Origin: Chitinophaga arvensicola
GTDB taxonomy: Bacteria > Bacteroidota > Bacteroidia > Chitinophagales > Chitinophagaceae
DNA length: 64,000 nucleotides
NCBI RefSeq assembly: GCF_900110835.1
Contig: NZ_FOJG01000001.1
Location: forward strand, 3,255,499-3,319,498
Direction of reading: 5' to 3'
How positions within the stretch are numbered: position 1 is the stretch's first letter; each line of letters opens with the position of its first letter. Below, in pieces: positions 61,592-64,000 of the stretch. The notes beneath the pieces were generated by a model. It had not been told where the DNA came from. It ran no database searches and saw only the letters and a list, made by a program, of their open reading frames with translations. The position numbers were made by a program, and so were the translations under genes.

Positions 61592-62707
61592 ATGAAAGCT
61601 TTACAGCCCTTTAACATTGATGTACCGCAAACCGTATTGGAAGACCTGGCACTCCGCCTGAAACAGACCCGCTGGACCGATGAACCCGAAAACGCCGGCT
61701 GGAACTATGGTACCAATCCGCAATACCTCAGAGAACTGGTGGCATACTGGCAACAGGGATTCGATTGGCGCAAACAGGAAGCCCTGTTGAACAGCATTCC
61801 GCAATTCACTGCTGAAGTAGATGGTGTTCAGCTTCATTTCGCCTATATAAAAGGAAAAAATGCGAATTCACAACCCTTGCTGCTCACACACGAATGGCCC
61901 GATTCGTTTTTCCGCTTTTATAAAATTATCCCCCTGCTCACTACCGGCGAAACTACCTTCGACCTGATTATCCCGTCTATACCGGGTTTCGGCTTCTCAC
62001 AGAAAGTGGCGGTATCTTCCGCCAGGGCCGCCAGCCTGTTCAGTCAACTGATGACGGATGTACTCGGATATGAGCAATACCTGGCTGCGGGCGACTTCTC
62101 TATTACTACCTCACTGGCGCAACAATTCCCTGAGCAGGTGAAAGCGATTCATCTCACGGATACCGGTTATCCGAATGGTACGGAAGACTGGAGCACTATG
62201 TCGCCCGCAGAGCAGGAGTTTGGCCAGTTTATCCAGGGCTGGTGGTTTATGGAAGGAGCGTTTAACATGATCCAGTCCACCAAGCCACAAACGCTCGGAT
62301 ACGCTTTGAATGATTCACCCGTAGGACTTGCCTCCTGGATCCTGGAGAAATTCTATGCCTGGAGTGATACGAAAGGAAATATCGAAAACAGTTTTACCAA
62401 AGATGAAATACTCACCAATATCATGATCTATTGGGTCACTGAAACCATCAACACCGCTATCAGGAGATACCTGGAAGATGCGCGTGCCATGTTCGGGCAG
62501 GGTGGTCCTCAACCGGTGCCGAAAACGATGGTGCCTACGGCGGTATCTGTTTTTCCGGCCGACAGTAACACACCGGAAGAATGGGCCGCCCGCCGGGTAA
62601 ATCTGCAACGGTTCAGTAAACTGCCGGTTGGTGGCCGCTTTGCCGCTCTGGAACAACCGGAATTGTATTCAAAAGAAATACGGACCTTTGGGCAATTATT
62701 TTCCTGA
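61592..62707 (+). CDS. Epoxide hydrolase-family alpha/beta hydrolase with a changed active site
   Basis: A 371-residue protein when started at the ATG at 61592; the frame extends upstream into the lacI operator and is not coding there. The N-terminal EHN domain (FNIDVPQTVLEDLALRLKQT) and hydrolase fold are clear. The oxyanion motif HGWP reads HEWP, the nucleophile elbow GGDWG reads AAGDFSI with Asp kept, and the late GGHFAA reads GGRFAALEQPE, so the usual catalytic His is Arg. It may be inactive as an epoxide hydrolase. The next gene starts within its stop codon. Confidence 0.85.
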   Translation: MKALQPFNIDVPQTVLEDLALRLKQTRWTDEPENAGWNYGTNPQYLRELVAYWQQGFDWRKQEALLNSIPQFTAEVDGVQLHFAYIKGKNANSQPLLLTHEWPDSFFRFYKIIPLLTTGETTFDLIIPSIPGFGFSQKVAVSSARAASLFSQLMTDVLGYEQYLAAGDFSITTSLAQQFPEQVKAIHLTDTGYPNGTEDWSTMSPAEQEFGQFIQGWWFMEGAFNMIQSTKPQTLGYALNDSPVGLASWILEKFYAWSDTKGNIENSFTKDEILTNIMIYWVTETINTAIRRYLEDARAMFGQGGPQPVPKTMVPTAVSVFPADSNTPEEWAARRVNLQRFSKLPVGGRFAALEQPELYSKEIRTFGQLFS

Positions 62708-63252
62708 TGAAAGATTATCTGTTCACCTCCGCGCGTCTTGGCTTCCGTTACTGGGAAGAAACCGACCTGGTTCCTTTTTGTGAAATGGGCAAAGACCCGG
62801 AGGTGATGCAATTTTTCCCGGCGACGTTGCCGGAGCAGGATTCCATAGCCATGGTGGCCCGGATCAGGCAACACTTTTCAGAGAAAGGTTACGGTCTTTA
62901 TGCAGTAGACCTGCTATCTACCCAAAAATTTATCGGGTTCATCGGGTTGTCCACCCCGCGTTTTGATGCATATTTTACCCCTTGTACAGAAATAGGCTGG
63001 CGCTTGCGGCGGGATGCCTGGGGCCGGGGACTGGCAACGGAAGGGGCTATACGATGTTTGTCATATGCGTTCGAGACGTTTGATTTTTCCGAAATTTATT
63101 CGTTTACAGCTGTTATCAATCAACCCTCTGAGCGGGTAATGCAGAAAGCGGGTATGCAACAGGTAGGTACTTTCCAACACCCGATGGTGGCGGATGACAG
63201 CCCGCTGAAAGCACATGTGTTGTATCGCATGGCGCGACCCGGCAGCTTGTAA
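62707..63252 (+). CDS. GNAT-family N-acetyltransferase (RimJ/RimL type)
   Basis: A 181-residue protein of the RimJ/L-like GNAT group: EIGWRLRRDAWGRGLATEGA carries the acetyl-CoA loop (RRDAWGRGLATEG at ~100), then INQPSERVMQKAGM. The ATG overlaps the preceding TGA by one base (TGATG), which suggests translational coupling. It acetylates an amine of an unknown substrate, possibly a protein N-terminus. Confidence 0.92.
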   Translation: MKDYLFTSARLGFRYWEETDLVPFCEMGKDPEVMQFFPATLPEQDSIAMVARIRQHFSEKGYGLYAVDLLSTQKFIGFIGLSTPRFDAYFTPCTEIGWRLRRDAWGRGLATEGAIRCLSYAFETFDFSEIYSFTAVINQPSERVMQKAGMQQVGTFQHPMVADDSPLKAHVLYRMARPGSL

Positions 63253-63282
63253 ATGTAGCGGCAATCCCCTACATTTAGGGAT

Positions 63283-63783
63283 ATGATACAATTGGAAACA
63301 TTTACACCGGAAGATTTCGACCGTTTTATGTCATGGGTCGACAGTGAAGAAGCACTGGTTCAGTTTGCCGGTCCGTTGTTTACCTACCCGTTAACCTACG
63401 AACAACTTGAAAATTATCTTCATCAGACAAAGAAGCGGCCCTTTAAGATCAGACTGACGGAAACCGGCGATGTGATTGGTCATTGTGAATTGAATTTCGA
63501 AAAAGAGATGCCCCGTTTGTCTCGTATCCTGATAGGGGATCAACGCATGCGTAATAAAGGGTTGGGTAAACAGGTGGTAAAGGAGCTGGTGAAATTATTG
63601 TTTACCACTACGGATCATACGGCTGTGGATCTGAGCGTATATGAGTGGAATCATAATGCGATTACCTGTTACGAACAGATGGGCTTCCGTATTAACACAG
63701 GGCAGGGTACTACTATCGTAGTAGGTGGAAAGGAATGGAAAGCGCATAATATGGTGTTGCAGAAAGCCGACTGGCAATTTTAA
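63283..63783 (+). CDS. GNAT-family N-acetyltransferase
   Basis: A 166-residue acetyltransferase with the acetyl-CoA loop DQRMRNKGLGKQVV (~88) and the late motif YEWNHNAITCYEQMGFR (~119). It is 30 bases downstream of the other GNAT gene. The two differ in length and sequence and do not look like a recent duplication. The substrate is unknown. Confidence 0.9.
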   Translation: MIQLETFTPEDFDRFMSWVDSEEALVQFAGPLFTYPLTYEQLENYLHQTKKRPFKIRLTETGDVIGHCELNFEKEMPRLSRILIGDQRMRNKGLGKQVVKELVKLLFTTTDHTAVDLSVYEWNHNAITCYEQMGFRINTGQGTTIVVGGKEWKAHNMVLQKADWQF

Positions 63784-63798
63784 TTACATATCAACAGC

Positions 63799-64000
63799 AT
63801 GGAAAAATCATCTGGAAATTTTGGAAAACTCGCCGCTCTTTTCCCGAATTGTGTGGTAGAAACCGCCGATGGACCCGCCATTGATTTTGACATGCTGAAA
63901 CAGGAAATCAGTCATGCTACCGTGGAGGGCCCCGCTGAACGCTTCCGGCTGGAATGGCCCGGCAAACGTGCCGCTCTCGCTGCTGCCCATCAACCGCCTA
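63799..64000 (+). CDS. Type III restriction-modification methyltransferase (Mod), 3'-truncated by the window edge
   Basis: The ATG at 63799 opens a frame running to the window end (67 residues). The visible part includes KLAALFPNCVVETAD, IDFDMLKQEIS and ERFRLEWPGKRAALAAA. This is the N-terminal pattern of Type III Mod adenine methyltransferases and related stand-alone DNA methyltransferases. The catalytic and target-recognition parts are outside the window. It starts 15 bases after the GNAT stop. Confidence 0.75.
   Translation, partial: MEKSSGNFGKLAALFPNCVVETADGPAIDFDMLKQEISHATVEGPAERFRLEWPGKRAALAAAHQPP

Noticed and set aside
60696..61595. A 299-codon plus-strand open frame across lacI
   Set aside because: It is antisense to a clear LacI regulator and crosses its operator; no domain is visible.

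Overview
The window looks like chromosomal DNA of a Bacteroidota member close to Chitinophaga (family Chitinophagaceae). The grounds are two SusC/SusD pairs each driven by an ECF sigma factor and a FecR-type anti-sigma factor, TlpA-like thioredoxins, LytS/LytTR signalling, DUF6520, many glycoside hydrolases, and promoter -7 elements of the Bacteroidota form TAnnTTTG close upstream of several genes. The genus is an inference. No rRNA, tRNA, CRISPR array, prophage or insertion sequence was recognised, and no gene-free stretch exceeds about 275 bases.

Layout. 1-9.3 kb: end of a TlpA-like thioredoxin gene, an amidohydrolase, a GyrI-like protein, a second TlpA protein, a LytS/LytTR signalling trio with a degenerate first kinase, an SDR, and a MauE/DoxX plus DUF6520 pair. 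9.3-20.3 kb: PEP synthase, an Lrp/AsnC regulator, GH127, an esterase, a divergent Fpg/Nei and AlkB DNA-repair pair, an SLH/PrcB-like exported protein, a beta-hydroxyacid dehydrogenase-like reductase and an amidase. 20.3-31.7 kb: an AraC regulator facing polysaccharide utilisation locus 1 (PUL1: sigma, FecR, SusC, SusD, GH2, GH29 on the minus strand). 31.9-35.4 kb: a Cys/Met-metabolism PLP enzyme, a GntP permease and an OmpA-like lipoprotein. 35.5-44.2 kb: PUL2 (sigma, FecR, SusC, SusD) with no hydrolase, followed by a Tat-exported Gfo/Idh/MocA oxidoreductase and a beta-barrel protein. 44.2-50.2 kb: DinB-like protein, a folD-araC-old yellow enzyme operon, another AraC gene divergent from an NmrA-like reductase, and a small protein whose start codon lies inside a perfect hairpin.

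50.3-61.4 kb is the most coherent unit. A Tat-exported GH116 gene converges on a six-gene minus-strand operon (GH172, aldehyde dehydrogenase, SDR, UxaA-type dehydratase, DUF6786 lipoprotein, FAH-family protein), followed by a lacI gene. Three 18-bp palindromes of the form TGCTTAAACGTTTAAGCA lie upstream of GH116, the GH172 operon and lacI. The enzyme set fits a non-phosphorylative oxidative pathway for an aldose such as L-fucose, D-arabinose or another pentose.

61.6-64 kb: an epoxide-hydrolase-fold protein lacking its expected catalytic histidine, two GNAT acetyltransferases, and at the right edge the start of what looks like a Type III restriction-modification methyltransferase (Mod).
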